Assembly (NCBI GenBank): GCA_965246785.1
Contig: CBDFFM010000033.1
Span: forward strand, 1 to 64,000
Direction of reading: 5' to 3'
DNA length: 64,000 nucleotides
Source: UBA1952 sp965246785
GTDB lineage: Bacteria > Bacteroidota > Bacteroidia > Chitinophagales > Chitinophagaceae
The position numbers and the translations under genes were made by a program. Below the pieces are notes generated by a model that was not told where the DNA came from, did not search any database, and saw nothing but the letters and a program-made list of their open reading frames with translations. Of the stretch, positions 16,838-25,407 are shown piece by piece (positions within the stretch are counted from its first letter, which is position 1; every line of letters starts with the position of its first letter).

Positions 16838-17404
16838 TTACTTCACTGCATCATGCGCAGCTTTTGCCATCTCTAAGTGATGCTCCAGCGTGGCAACCTT
16901 CCCGGCGGCCCATGCTTTGATGTCTGCATCCTTACCGTCATTGCCTTCCTTCTTAAACAGGTCAATGTCTTCCTGATGGTCGTCAATCATCATATTCGTA
17001 TAGGCCTTGTCAAAGTCGGCACCGGTTTTCTTGGCCAGGTCGTCGTAGTCCTTCTGGCGCTTTTCGCTAAGCGCGGCGGGCAACGTGATGTTCTTTTTCG
17101 CGGCTAAGGCTTTAAGCTCCTCGTTCGCTTTACTATGGTCGTCCACCATCATCTTTCCCAGCTCCTTCACCTTCGGCGAAGTGCCATTGGATTGTGCCAG
17201 CTTGCCGAGCTGCACCTCTTCCATCCCGCCGTCGGCAGCTTTGACGGCCCACTCGGCATCGTTTTCCATTTTGGTGTCGTCAAACTTCTTGTCGTTGGCG
17301 TCGTTGGCTACCTCTTTGGTGTCTTCCGGCTTCTTATTGTCTCCGCAGGCGGAGAATACGGTGAAAGACATGGCAGCCAAGGCCAGTAGGATGGTCTTTT
17401 TCAT
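16838..17404 (-). CDS. DUF4142 (ferritin-like helical) lipoprotein
   Basis: 188 residues from the ATG at 17404 (MKKTILLALAAMSFTVFSAC), a clear lipoprotein signal with Cys at about 20. A Lys/Asp-rich linker follows, then an all-helical domain with the DUF4142 signatures: EVQLGKLAQSNGTSPKVKELGKMMVDDH, Y-DDLAKKTGADFDKAYT..MIDDHQEDI and AAGKVATLEHHLEMAK. The repeated D-D-H motifs suggest a four-helix ferritin-like bundle, though metal binding is unproven. The longer open frame upstream of MKK lacks support. Periplasmic. Divergent from gcvP. Confidence 0.88.
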   Translation of the reverse strand: MKKTILLALAAMSFTVFSACGDNKKPEDTKEVANDANDKKFDDTKMENDAEWAVKAADGGMEEVQLGKLAQSNGTSPKVKELGKMMVDDHSKANEELKALAAKKNITLPAALSEKRQKDYDDLAKKTGADFDKAYTNMMIDDHQEDIDLFKKEGNDGKDADIKAWAAGKVATLEHHLEMAKAAHDAVK

Positions 17405-17497
17405 GGTGTGGTAGTTTGTTTGACGGGACTTATTTAAAAATGATACCATAGTCGCACAAGCCCGTCGGCACGCCCGGCCCCAACGGGCAATTCCTGT

Positions 17498-17505
17498 TAC
17501 TTTTG
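17498..17505 (+). promoter_or_regulatory. Candidate -7 box for gcvP (TACTTTTG)
   Basis: Perfect TAnnTTTG match, 26 bp upstream of the gcvP ATG. I see no clear -33 TTG. Confidence 0.5.
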
Positions 17506-17531
17506 CGCATCTTTTTCCAAGCGTACTAGTA

Positions 17532-20414
17532 ATGAACTTATTCTCCAGCCAGAGCCGGGAATTTACCACCCGTCATATAGGCCCCAACGAGGCAGAAACG
17601 AAAGAAATGCTCGCCGCCATCGGCGTAGGCAGCATTGATGAACTGATTAGCCGCACCGTGCCCGATGCCATCCGCATGGAAGGCAAGCTGGTTGTGCCGC
17701 CCCAGCAGAGCGAAGCCGAATACCTGCGCGCGCTGAAGGATGTGTCGCTGAAGAATAAGGTGAGCCGCAACTACATCGGTCAGGGCTATTACGACACGCA
17801 TACGCCGAGCGTCATTCTGCGCAATGTCTTTGAAAACCCGGGATGGTACACACAGTACACGCCGTACCAGGCGGAGATTGCACAAGGCCGCTTAGAAAGC
17901 CTGCTGAACTTCCAGACGATGGTGTGCGACCTCACGGGCCTGCCCATCGCCAATGCATCGTTGCTGGACGAAGCGACCGCCGGCGCGGAAGCGATGAGCA
18001 TGTTCTTCCATACCCTGAATAAGAATACAGACGCGCCGGAGCGCCCGAAGTTTTTTGTGGATGCAGATGTGTTCCCGCAAACGCTGGCCGTGCTTTATAC
18101 CCGCGCAAATCCGCTGGGCATTCAGATTGAAGTCGGCGATTATCGCAATGCGCAGTTAGACAACACTTACTTCGGCGCACTCATCCAATATCCGAACGAT
18201 AAGGGCAGTGTGGAAGATTACCGCGCCTTTATCCATGCCGCGCACGGCGCGGGCGCGCTGGTAGCAATGGGTACCGACTTGCTGGCGCTGACGCTCCTGA
18301 CCTCGCCCGGCGAGTTGGGGGCCGATGTGGCTTTCGGCAATTCGCAGCGCTTTGGCGTGCCATTAGGATTTGGCGGACCTCATGCGGCGTTTTTTGCTAC
18401 TAAGGATGATTTCAAGCGTTCTATTCCGGGCCGCATCATCGGTATTTCGGTGGATGCTGCCGGCAACCGTGCCTTACGCATGGCGCTGCAAACGCGTGAG
18501 CAGCACATCAAGCGCGAAAAGGCCACTTCCAATATCTGCACGGCGCAGGCCCTGCTGGCGAATATGGCGGCGATGTATGCCGTTTTCCATGGGGCGGAAG
18601 GCTTGAAAGCCATTGCGCGCCGCGTAGCCATCCTCGCGCACGCGCTGGCGAATGCGCTCATGGATGCCGGGCAGGAGATTCAGCATGAAGCCTTTTTTGA
18701 TACCGTTGTTGTAAGCGCCAATGATGTTGCTGGCATTCGTAAGAAGGCGGAAGCTGCGGACATCAACTTCCGCTATTCCGGCGGCAAATCGCACGGCTAC
18801 GTAAGCATTTCTTTGGACGAGACTACTACGCAGAGCGACATTGCCGACATCCTCTCCATCTTCTCCGCCGAAGACGCTTCCGCATCTTTTGATATGGAAG
18901 AAGACGCGCTTTTCGCCGGCATTCCCGCAGACTTGCACCGCACATCACCTTTCCTGACGCAGGATGTCTTTAATCGACACCATAGCGAGACGCAGATGAT
19001 GCGCTACATCAAGATGCTGGAGAACCGCGACCTCTCGCTCAACACGAGCATGATTTCGCTCGGCTCCTGCACGATGAAGCTGAACGCGGCATCTGAAATG
19101 ATTCCGCTAAGCTGGGCGCACTGGAGCAAGATGCACCCGTTTGCGCCGGTAGAGCAGGCGGGCGGCTATCTGCAGATTGCCAAAGACCTTGAAAAGTATC
19201 TATCCGTAATCACCGGATTTGATGCCTGCTCGCTGCAGCCAAACAGCGGCGCACAAGGCGAATATGCCGGCCTCCTCACCATCCGCGCTTACCACGAAAG
19301 CCGTGGCGATGGCAGCCGCGATGTCATCATCATCCCGATTTCCGCGCATGGCACCAACCCAGCTTCTGCGGTGATGGCGGGCTACAAAGTCGTCGTCGTA
19401 AAGGCATTGGAGAACGGCTACATTGATGTTGCTGACCTGAAGGCAAAGGCAGAGCAATGGAGCAAGCGCCTCGCAGGTATCATGATTACTTACCCATCCA
19501 CTTATGGCGTGTACGAGGAGACCGTGACCGAAATCACGGGCATCATCCATAGCCACGGCGGACAGGTGTATATGGACGGCGCGAACATGAATGCGCAAGT
19601 GGGCCTGACAGCGCCCGGCCTCATCGGCGCGGATGTCTGCCACCTGAACCTGCACAAGACCTTCGCCATTCCGCATGGCGGCGGCGGGCCGGGCATGGGG
19701 CCTATTTGTGTGAAGAAGCACTTGCAGCCTTTCCTGCCGAAGACAGACGTTCAGAAGACGGACAGTATGGCGGTAAGCGCCGCGCCTTATGGCTCCGCGT
19801 CCATTCTGCTTATCTCTTATGGCTACATCCGCATGTTGGGCGCGGAAGGCATGCGCAAATCAACCGAGTTCGCTATTCTGAATGCGAACTATATGCGCGC
19901 GCGGCTGCAGAACGATTATCCGATTCTCTACACCGGCAACGGCGGCACGTGCGCGCATGAGTTCATCGTTGACCTGCGGCCGTTCAAGAAGAGCGCCGAG
20001 GTAGAAGCAGAAGACGTGGCGAAGCGCCTCATTGACTACGGCTTCCACGCGCCCACGATGTCCTTCCCTGTCCCCGGCACCATTATGATTGAGCCGACGG
20101 AAAGTGAGGATAAGGCGGAGCTGGACCGCTTCTGCGAAGCAATGCTTTCTATCCGAGAAGAAATCCGTGCGATTGAGGAAGGCCGCACTGAGCGCGCTGA
20201 TAACGCTTTGAAGAATGCACCGCACACTCAATTTGAAGTAATGGCGGATGAGTGGAAGCACGCTTACAGCCGTCAATCGGCGGCCTACCCGCTGCATTAT
20301 GTGATGGCGAATAAATTCTGGCCTACTGTGAAACGCGTGAATAATACGGTTGGTGACCGGAACCTGATATGCACCTGCGAGCCTACGGAGGCTTATGCCG
20401 ATGCGGAGGTTTAG
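17532..20414 (+). CDS. gcvP: Glycine dehydrogenase (decarboxylating), P-protein
   Basis: 960 residues: the full-length fused (homodimeric) P-protein. It decarboxylates glycine with PLP and passes the aminomethyl group to lipoylated GcvH. The N-terminus FTTRHIGPNEAETKEML is diagnostic. The PLP lysine is in NLHKTFAIPHGGGGPGMGPI, in the C-terminal half. Other family blocks are YDTHTPSVILRNVFENPGWYTQYTPYQAEIAQGRLE, NASLLDEATA and SLGSCTMKLNAASEM. gcvT lies 33 kb away in this window; gcvH is not present. Monocistronic, with a terminator after it. Confidence 0.97.
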   Translation: MNLFSSQSREFTTRHIGPNEAETKEMLAAIGVGSIDELISRTVPDAIRMEGKLVVPPQQSEAEYLRALKDVSLKNKVSRNYIGQGYYDTHTPSVILRNVFENPGWYTQYTPYQAEIAQGRLESLLNFQTMVCDLTGLPIANASLLDEATAGAEAMSMFFHTLNKNTDAPERPKFFVDADVFPQTLAVLYTRANPLGIQIEVGDYRNAQLDNTYFGALIQYPNDKGSVEDYRAFIHAAHGAGALVAMGTDLLALTLLTSPGELGADVAFGNSQRFGVPLGFGGPHAAFFATKDDFKRSIPGRIIGISVDAAGNRALRMALQTREQHIKREKATSNICTAQALLANMAAMYAVFHGAEGLKAIARRVAILAHALANALMDAGQEIQHEAFFDTVVVSANDVAGIRKKAEAADINFRYSGGKSHGYVSISLDETTTQSDIADILSIFSAEDASASFDMEEDALFAGIPADLHRTSPFLTQDVFNRHHSETQMMRYIKMLENRDLSLNTSMISLGSCTMKLNAASEMIPLSWAHWSKMHPFAPVEQAGGYLQIAKDLEKYLSVITGFDACSLQPNSGAQGEYAGLLTIRAYHESRGDGSRDVIIIPISAHGTNPASAVMAGYKVVVVKALENGYIDVADLKAKAEQWSKRLAGIMITYPSTYGVYEETVTEITGIIHSHGGQVYMDGANMNAQVGLTAPGLIGADVCHLNLHKTFAIPHGGGGPGMGPICVKKHLQPFLPKTDVQKTDSMAVSAAPYGSASILLISYGYIRMLGAEGMRKSTEFAILNANYMRARLQNDYPILYTGNGGTCAHEFIVDLRPFKKSAEVEAEDVAKRLIDYGFHAPTMSFPVPGTIMIEPTESEDKAELDRFCEAMLSIREEIRAIEEGRTERADNALKNAPHTQFEVMADEWKHAYSRQSAAYPLHYVMANKFWPTVKRVNNTVGDRNLICTCEPTEAYADAEV

Positions 20415-20442
20415 AAGGTAAAAGTCAAAAGGTAAAAGGTAA

Positions 20443-20476
20443 AAGCGGCGCTCTGCTCAGAGCGCCGCTTTTGTTT
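20443..20476. terminator. Strong intrinsic terminator
   Basis: 12-bp perfect stem AAGCGGCGCTCT / AGAGCGCCGCTT, GCTC loop, T-rich tail. It lies between convergent gcvP and the FMN-binding protein gene. Confidence 0.9.
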
Positions 20477-20486
20477 TATTAAAGCC

Positions 20487-20999
20487 TTACAGCTTCAGCT
20501 TCACCTCCCCCTCAATGCTGTCATCCAGCTCCTTCCCGGTCACCATACCCACCATCATCTTCGCAAAGGCCACAGCCTTGCCATTCTTCGTATCCCAGTA
20601 GTAGCCGCTCTCCGGGCGCACGCGGATGAGCATCAGATTCGGGTCGTCCGGGCCGTTGGGGAACCATGTTTTCAGGATGGGTTCCCACAGCTCCTTTGCC
20701 TTCTCGTCATCTTTCAGCTCCTCTGCCTGCCCATAAAGGCTCAGGTAGCTGTAGCTGGAAGTATTGGCATAGAAAAGCTGCACGCGGCTGTCGCTGCGAA
20801 TGTCCATATCCTTGTTGCTGCTGCTGTCGGAGAAAAACCAGATGGTACCATCATCGTCCACATCCTGCGTGCTCATAGGGCGGGTGGAAACAGGCGCTTG
20901 TCCCAGCGCGGTGCAGAACATGCAGATGTCGGTCTTATTGACCAGTTCCTTAATCTTCTTCGCGGCTTCGAGGCCGACGAGGTCTTTGAAATCGCTCAT
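20487..20999 (-). CDS. Pyridoxamine 5'-phosphate oxidase-like FMN-binding general stress protein
   Basis: 170 residues. A split beta-barrel flavoprotein of the 'general stress protein 26' group, cytoplasmic. Features are a helix AAKKIKELVNKTDICMFCT, strands APVSTRPMSTQDVDDDGTIWFFSDSSSNKDMDI (the flavin-phosphate region), VQLFYAN..YSYLSLYGQAE, and late W-P..WFPNGPDDPNLMLIRVRPESGYYWD. This matches the family pattern closely. The exact reaction is unknown; relatives bind FMN or related cofactors and respond to oxidative stress. No operon partner. Confidence 0.87.
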   Translation of the reverse strand: MSDFKDLVGLEAAKKIKELVNKTDICMFCTALGQAPVSTRPMSTQDVDDDGTIWFFSDSSSNKDMDIRSDSRVQLFYANTSSYSYLSLYGQAEELKDDEKAKELWEPILKTWFPNGPDDPNLMLIRVRPESGYYWDTKNGKAVAFAKMMVGMVTGKELDDSIEGEVKLKL

Positions 21000-21194
21000 G
21001 GATTTTTGCTTTTATAAAAGCCCTGAAAAAACTGCGCCCGGCCCCTTTTCGCCATTGCGGAAAGTTTAACGCGCCAAGGCGGGATGATGCCAACACACTT
21101 CCACAAAATGCCGCCCTTTTTTCGTAACTTGAAAGGACTTTCCGCCCGCGCCCACAGCGGCTTCTAGCGGAAATACAATCCCTTTTTAAGTAAG

Positions 21195-22223
21195 ATGTTT
21201 TTAAAGAAAATCAGCCTCAGAAATTTTAAGTGCCACGAAGACCTGACCATTGACTTCAGCACCGACGACGCGGTGAAAAACCCTGTTCGCAAAACCACGT
21301 TCATCACCGGCGAGAACGGCGCGGGCAAAAGCGCCCTGCTTCAGGCCATTGCCATGGTTACGGGCGGCAGCGAGGCCTTGCGCTACCTGCCGGGCTTCGC
21401 CAACAACTATATCCGCCACGGGCAGGAAGCAGCAGAGATAGAAGCCACCATCACCACCGCGCAGGGTGAGGAGCGCTACCTGAGCCTGCTGCTGCGCCGC
21501 AACGAGACCCCGCGCGATGCTGTGGCCCGCGCCCGCGAGGGCCTCCTGCCTGTAGACGCGGCCCTGCGCCATACGCACCGCAGCTACTTCGTGGCGGGTT
21601 TTGGCTCCAGCCGCCGGCTGGATGCGGCACGCTATACTACGGCTGTGCGGCCCTTCCATATGGCCAATACACGCTACGCCGCCGTGCATTCCCTCTTTAA
21701 CCGCGATGCCTTGCTTCGCCCGCTGCCCGACTGGGCGGCCGATGTGCTCGGGCGCGGCGGCCCGGAGGCAATGGACGCGCTTGCGGGCGCCATCAATACT
21801 TTCCTTCCGGCTGAAGTACGTTTTCACTCCATCACGCCGGAGGGCGAGGTGTACTTTGATACACCGGACGGCCTGCTGCCGCAGGAACTGCTCTCAGACG
21901 GCTACCAGCAGACGGTGGCGTGGGTGGGCGACCTGCTCTACCATGTGAGCCGCTCCTTCGGCGATTACAAGAATCCGCTGAAGGCTCGCGGCCTGCTGCT
22001 GATTGACGAGGCCGACCTGCACCTGCACCCGGCGTGGCAGCGGCAGCTTTATCGCTTTCTGGCGGAGGGCTTGCCGCAGTTTCAGGTAATAGCCACGACG
22101 TATGCGCCGGCTACTGAGGAGAGCGCTAAGGCGGATGAAATCTTAGTGTTGCAGCGGAACCCTGTAGGGCGGCCGGAGATGCGCCCTGCATTCCAGCAGG
22201 CGCACCTGGCAATAGCCGCCTGA
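21195..22223 (+). CDS. AAA-family ATPase (SMC/OLD-like, AAA_21/23 type)
   Basis: 342 residues. LRNFKCHEDLTIDF is the typical opening of RecF/SMC-like ATPases. Walker A GENGAGKS is at 39-46, an ABC-type signature LLSDGYQQ near 233, and Walker B GLLLIDEADLHLHPAWQ near 261. The D-loop/H-loop region that normally reads (T)THSP is VIATTYAPATEES here, so the switch histidine is replaced by Tyr. There is no coiled-coil insert or nuclease domain, so it is not an OLD nuclease or a RecF. Standalone orphan followed 40 bp later by a serine hydrolase. Function unknown; relatives occur in defence and DNA-repair contexts. Confidence 0.75.
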   Translation: MFLKKISLRNFKCHEDLTIDFSTDDAVKNPVRKTTFITGENGAGKSALLQAIAMVTGGSEALRYLPGFANNYIRHGQEAAEIEATITTAQGEERYLSLLLRRNETPRDAVARAREGLLPVDAALRHTHRSYFVAGFGSSRRLDAARYTTAVRPFHMANTRYAAVHSLFNRDALLRPLPDWAADVLGRGGPEAMDALAGAINTFLPAEVRFHSITPEGEVYFDTPDGLLPQELLSDGYQQTVAWVGDLLYHVSRSFGDYKNPLKARGLLLIDEADLHLHPAWQRQLYRFLAEGLPQFQVIATTYAPATEESAKADEILVLQRNPVGRPEMRPAFQQAHLAIAA

Positions 22224-22263
22224 TGCTTAGCCCTGGCCTTTCGGCGCCGGCTATCTTAGCCGG

Positions 22264-23388
22264 ATGAAAGCGCTCAAAATCGCCGGCATCGTCCTGCTTG
22301 TTCTGATAGGTGTCATTGCTGCAATTTATTTCTATGCGCGTTACCGCCTGAGCCACGTCAGGGATTATGGTAATCTTGAAGCATCGCTGGATAAGGCAGC
22401 GCAAAAGCTGATGGCGGCCGACCCGCAGCGTGCTGTGGTAGTAGGTGTTTATAAAGCCGGCCGCAGCTTGATTAAAGGTTACGGAAGCTCTGTAAAAGGT
22501 GCGGCAACCCCGCCGGACAGCAGCAGCATCTTTGAGCTGGCTTCCACCAGCAAGCTCTTTACTACATCCCTGCTGAAGATTCTTTGCGAGCACGGCATCG
22601 TGCGCCTGGATGATAAGATAGCCGACCTGCTACGCGACCACATTGTGCTTCCGCCGGCCGCAGCTGCTATTACCCTGCGCCACCTGGCTACCCACACTTC
22701 AGGCTTCCCTTCATTGCCGCAATCTTTCTTGGAAAAAATGCAGGATGAAGCCAATCCCTACAAAGACCTGAAAACGCAGGATTTGTATGACTACCTAAAA
22801 GGCTGCGCCGGCAAAAAGCCGGAAGGCGCCTTTGAATATTCCAACTTCGGTATGGGCCTGCTCGGGCATATCCTGGCGTTGAAGGCCGGCTGCGGCTATG
22901 AGGAAGCTGTGCAGCGCGAAATCCTTAGGCCGCTCGGCATGAGCCACACCTTTGTGGCCATAGACAGCAGCCTGGCGGATAACATTGTTCAGGGCTACAA
23001 TGAGGCGGGCGCTCCGGCCCCGGTGTGGACGGACAATGTGCTTACTGGTGCCGGCTCTTTTCTCTCCAATGCTTCGGATATGCTCCTGTTTATCCGCGCC
23101 AATGTGGATAAGGCGCATCTGCTTTATCCCGTGCTTGCCAAGACGCATTTGCCGCAGCCTGGAGGGGCGGGCGGCCTCGGCTGGATGCGCTCGGACGGGC
23201 TGGACAAATTTTTGGGCAATAAGGATATCCTCTGGCACAACGGCATGGCGGGCGGATACGCTTCCTACATCGCCATTGATACGGCGGCTGATGCGGGCAT
23301 CATTGTGCTTTCTAATAAGGCCGCGGATGTAACCGGCGATGGCAGCATGCTGATGCGGACGGTAACCACTCAGTCATGGAAGCGGTAG
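22264..23388 (+). CDS. Serine hydrolase of the class C beta-lactamase / PBP4* family
   Basis: 374 residues. Residues 5-25 form an N-terminal membrane anchor or signal. Catalytic motifs: S-T-S-K in ELASTSKLF (about residue 98), Y-S-N in FEYSNFGMG (about 195), and H-N-G in LWHNGMAGG (about 325), the equivalent of the HxG/KTG motif. The HLATHTSGFPSLP block is typical of the wider family. Candidates are a D-amino-acid peptidase or an esterase; the usual members outside AmpC do not hydrolyse beta-lactams strongly. Its 3' end overlaps the convergent outer-membrane protein gene by 19 bp. TATCTTAG lies 4 bp before the ATG. Confidence 0.85.
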   Translation: MKALKIAGIVLLVLIGVIAAIYFYARYRLSHVRDYGNLEASLDKAAQKLMAADPQRAVVVGVYKAGRSLIKGYGSSVKGAATPPDSSSIFELASTSKLFTTSLLKILCEHGIVRLDDKIADLLRDHIVLPPAAAAITLRHLATHTSGFPSLPQSFLEKMQDEANPYKDLKTQDLYDYLKGCAGKKPEGAFEYSNFGMGLLGHILALKAGCGYEEAVQREILRPLGMSHTFVAIDSSLADNIVQGYNEAGAPAPVWTDNVLTGAGSFLSNASDMLLFIRANVDKAHLLYPVLAKTHLPQPGGAGGLGWMRSDGLDKFLGNKDILWHNGMAGGYASYIAIDTAADAGIIVLSNKAADVTGDGSMLMRTVTTQSWKR

Positions 23389-24026
23389 CCCACGCTTATG
23401 CCGGCAAAGAGCGGCAACCCTTCCGCCCCCGCGGCATAGCCCGCCATGCAGCGCAACGTAAGCGCCCGCCGCGTTACCCGTGCATCCACATACACCCGCG
23501 CCGAAAGATCTCGGGTGTAGCGGGAAATATCGTAGGCGTCTTTGCCGGCTTTATATCGGTATGGGTAGCTTACCACATCGGCATTGAGGCGAAGGAAGGC
23601 TTTGCGGATGGGGCTGCCCGCTTTTGGCGGGCGGAGGAGGGTGAGCGTGACCCCGCCCACCAGGCCGAGGCTTCCGCCGCCGCGGCCGTAGCCGTGCAGG
23701 CATTTGTCGTAAAAGGTGTAGCCGCCGTTGAGGCCCAGTTGGATGTGCTTAGCAAGGGGCACGCGCAGCTTATAGACAGTGTCAAAGAAGTAAGCGCCGT
23801 TCTCCCGTGTCACGTCGTAGCCCGGAGGCTTATGGTATGCTTTGGCCGGATATGATGATGGCCGCGCGGCCTTCCTGCCGGGTATATCCGGAGCGAGGCT
23901 GATGCCGGGATTTTGCGCCGTAATGCGCTGCTCTGCTTCCATTCCCCTGAACGTATAAATCCCGCTTCGCGCTTGCGCGCAAACGCCCGCTGCAAGCAGG
24001 AAGAGGACGGATAAAAGGGAACGCAT
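23370..24026 (-). CDS. Predicted outer-membrane protein, unrecognised family
   Basis: 218 residues. Signal peptide LLSVLFLLAAGVCAQA. The second half alternates hydrophobic and polar residues in short strands: HIQLGLNGGYTFYDK, GLVGGVTLTLL, LRLNADVVSYPYRYK, and a final FAGISVGYRFHD ending close to an aromatic residue. This is the pattern of a small beta-barrel, but I cannot place it in a family. The 3' end overlaps the serine hydrolase gene on the other strand by 19 bp, so both stop codons lie inside the partner gene. Confidence 0.6.
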   Translation of the reverse strand: MRSLLSVLFLLAAGVCAQARSGIYTFRGMEAEQRITAQNPGISLAPDIPGRKAARPSSYPAKAYHKPPGYDVTRENGAYFFDTVYKLRVPLAKHIQLGLNGGYTFYDKCLHGYGRGGGSLGLVGGVTLTLLRPPKAGSPIRKAFLRLNADVVSYPYRYKAGKDAYDISRYTRDLSARVYVDARVTRRALTLRCMAGYAAGAEGLPLFAGISVGYRFHD

Positions 24027-24179
24027 GGGCGGAAGTCCAAATCTGCGGTAAAAGCCGCCCCGTTGGTAGCCCGCATTGCTTATTGCCTTGTAAAGGCCCC
24101 GCCGCTTTTGGCGGCTGCGCGATGCCCTTAACGGGAAGGCTTGGATTTTATAGCCTTTCCTGCCAAATACCTTACATCA

Positions 24180-24851
24180 ATGGCGCTCGTACCCCGTCCC
24201 AAGTGGATTTTACTCATTGCCTACCTCGCGGTGGTGCACCTGCTGGCCGGGCTTTATATCCGGCATCTGCTGAGCTTGCGCCATCCCACCCCGGCACAGC
24301 CGGAAGCGAATTACGCCGATACGGGCCTGTCCTCAGACACCATCCGGCAAGCGGGCGATACTTCTTTAGCGCTGCCGGCGCAATATGCCGCTGCTGCGCC
24401 GGCGGATAAGCTGCTCATCCCCGTGGCGGGTGTGAAGAAGAGCGATTTACAGGATACCTACACCCAGTCGCGCGCCGGTGGGCGGGTGCATAACGCTATT
24501 GACATCATGGCCCCCGGCGGCACGCCGGTGCTGGCCGCTGCAGATGGGGAGATTGCCAAATTCTTTGACAGCAAGGCCGGCGGCACTACCATCTACCAGC
24601 GTAGCGCCGACGGGAAGTATGTGTATTACTACGCGCACCTTAAGCGCCGGGCAGACGGCATCCATGAGGGGATGGCGGTGAAGCGCGGCACCGTGATTGG
24701 CTATGTGGGCGATACGGGCAATGCCGGGCCGGGCAATTTTCACCTCCACTTCTCCATCATCATCCCGGACAGCGCGGGCGGGTTTTGGAATGGGACGAAT
24801 ATCAATCCGTATCCGGTTTTAAAGGATGGAGCGGAGGCGGTGGGCGGTTGA
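24180..24851 (+). CDS. M23 family peptidase, membrane-anchored, second copy
   Basis: 223 residues from ATG 24180 (MALVPRPKWILLIAY); the earlier in-frame ATG adds no domain and TACCTTAC, a -7-like box, sits 5 bp before this one. One N-terminal membrane helix, a low-complexity linker, then the M23 core: zinc ligands in VHNAIDIMAP, a GGTTIYQRSADGKYVYYYAHL strand pair, VKRGTVIGYVGDTGNAGPGNFHLHFS. The HLH motif and the extra GTNINPYPVL tail fit a peptidoglycan endopeptidase or a LytM activator. Unlike the 10585-11556 copy it has no coiled coil. Confidence 0.85.
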   Translation: MALVPRPKWILLIAYLAVVHLLAGLYIRHLLSLRHPTPAQPEANYADTGLSSDTIRQAGDTSLALPAQYAAAAPADKLLIPVAGVKKSDLQDTYTQSRAGGRVHNAIDIMAPGGTPVLAAADGEIAKFFDSKAGGTTIYQRSADGKYVYYYAHLKRRADGIHEGMAVKRGTVIGYVGDTGNAGPGNFHLHFSIIIPDSAGGFWNGTNINPYPVLKDGAEAVGG

Positions 24852-25407
24852 ATGGGTTCAACGGGTTCAACTTGCTCAACTTTTTGTTAGTCAGCTTTGG
24901 GTTCGCTGCCTCCCGATAGCTATCAGGACGCTCCTTGCTGCCTGCCCTGAACTTGTTTCAGGGTCGCTTCGTTCAGCGTTCGTCAGTCTGTCAGGCGTTT
25001 CACCTGGCATAACGGGCGCGCAGCCTTGGAGTGAATATTTATTTAAATACAACCCGTCTTTTGTACACCAATGATTTACAATTTTGCACTGCGAAGAATC
25101 TTCAAACCCGCTTTGTAAATTTTGACAATGCCATCCTGAAGCTTCAGGGCCCGATTGTAAATATTTACAATGCCATTTCCGCAGCCTCTGGCGTCATCAC
25201 CAACCGCCAACCCCGATGCTTCTGATCCGCTGAGCGACCGGGACGCTTGTCGCGTCCCACTAGTAGCTCCCGCACGCAGCTAAGTGAAAAGCCCGACAGA
25301 CTGACGAACCCCGAGGAGTGCGACGCAACGAAAGATTGGGAGCGCGGTGCAGCCGGCTACCAAAAAATTCTCCGGCGTACCTTCACCGGCTACACCGACA
25401 GGAACTG
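24852..25407. other. Non-coding spacer holding an inverted-repeat element
   Basis: No gene. It contains short tandem GGTTCAAC words (24852-24890), a CCTGAAC..GTTTCAGG palindrome (24945-24963), the 332-bp element described separately, and the recJ leader. Base composition drops sharply to AT-rich at 25030-25190. Confidence 0.7.
24978..25309. mobile_element. MITE-like element: 31-bp inverted repeats around an AT-rich core
   Basis: Left arm 24978-25008 and right arm 25279-25309 match in inverted orientation at 27 of 31 positions, with the outer 15 (GTTCGTCAGTCTGTC) perfect. The 270-bp centre has no gene and contains several AT-rich words built on TTTACAAT, including two spaced copies of ACAATGCCAT. 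No transposase. A non-autonomous mobile element or a regulatory repeat unit fits best. Confidence 0.5.
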
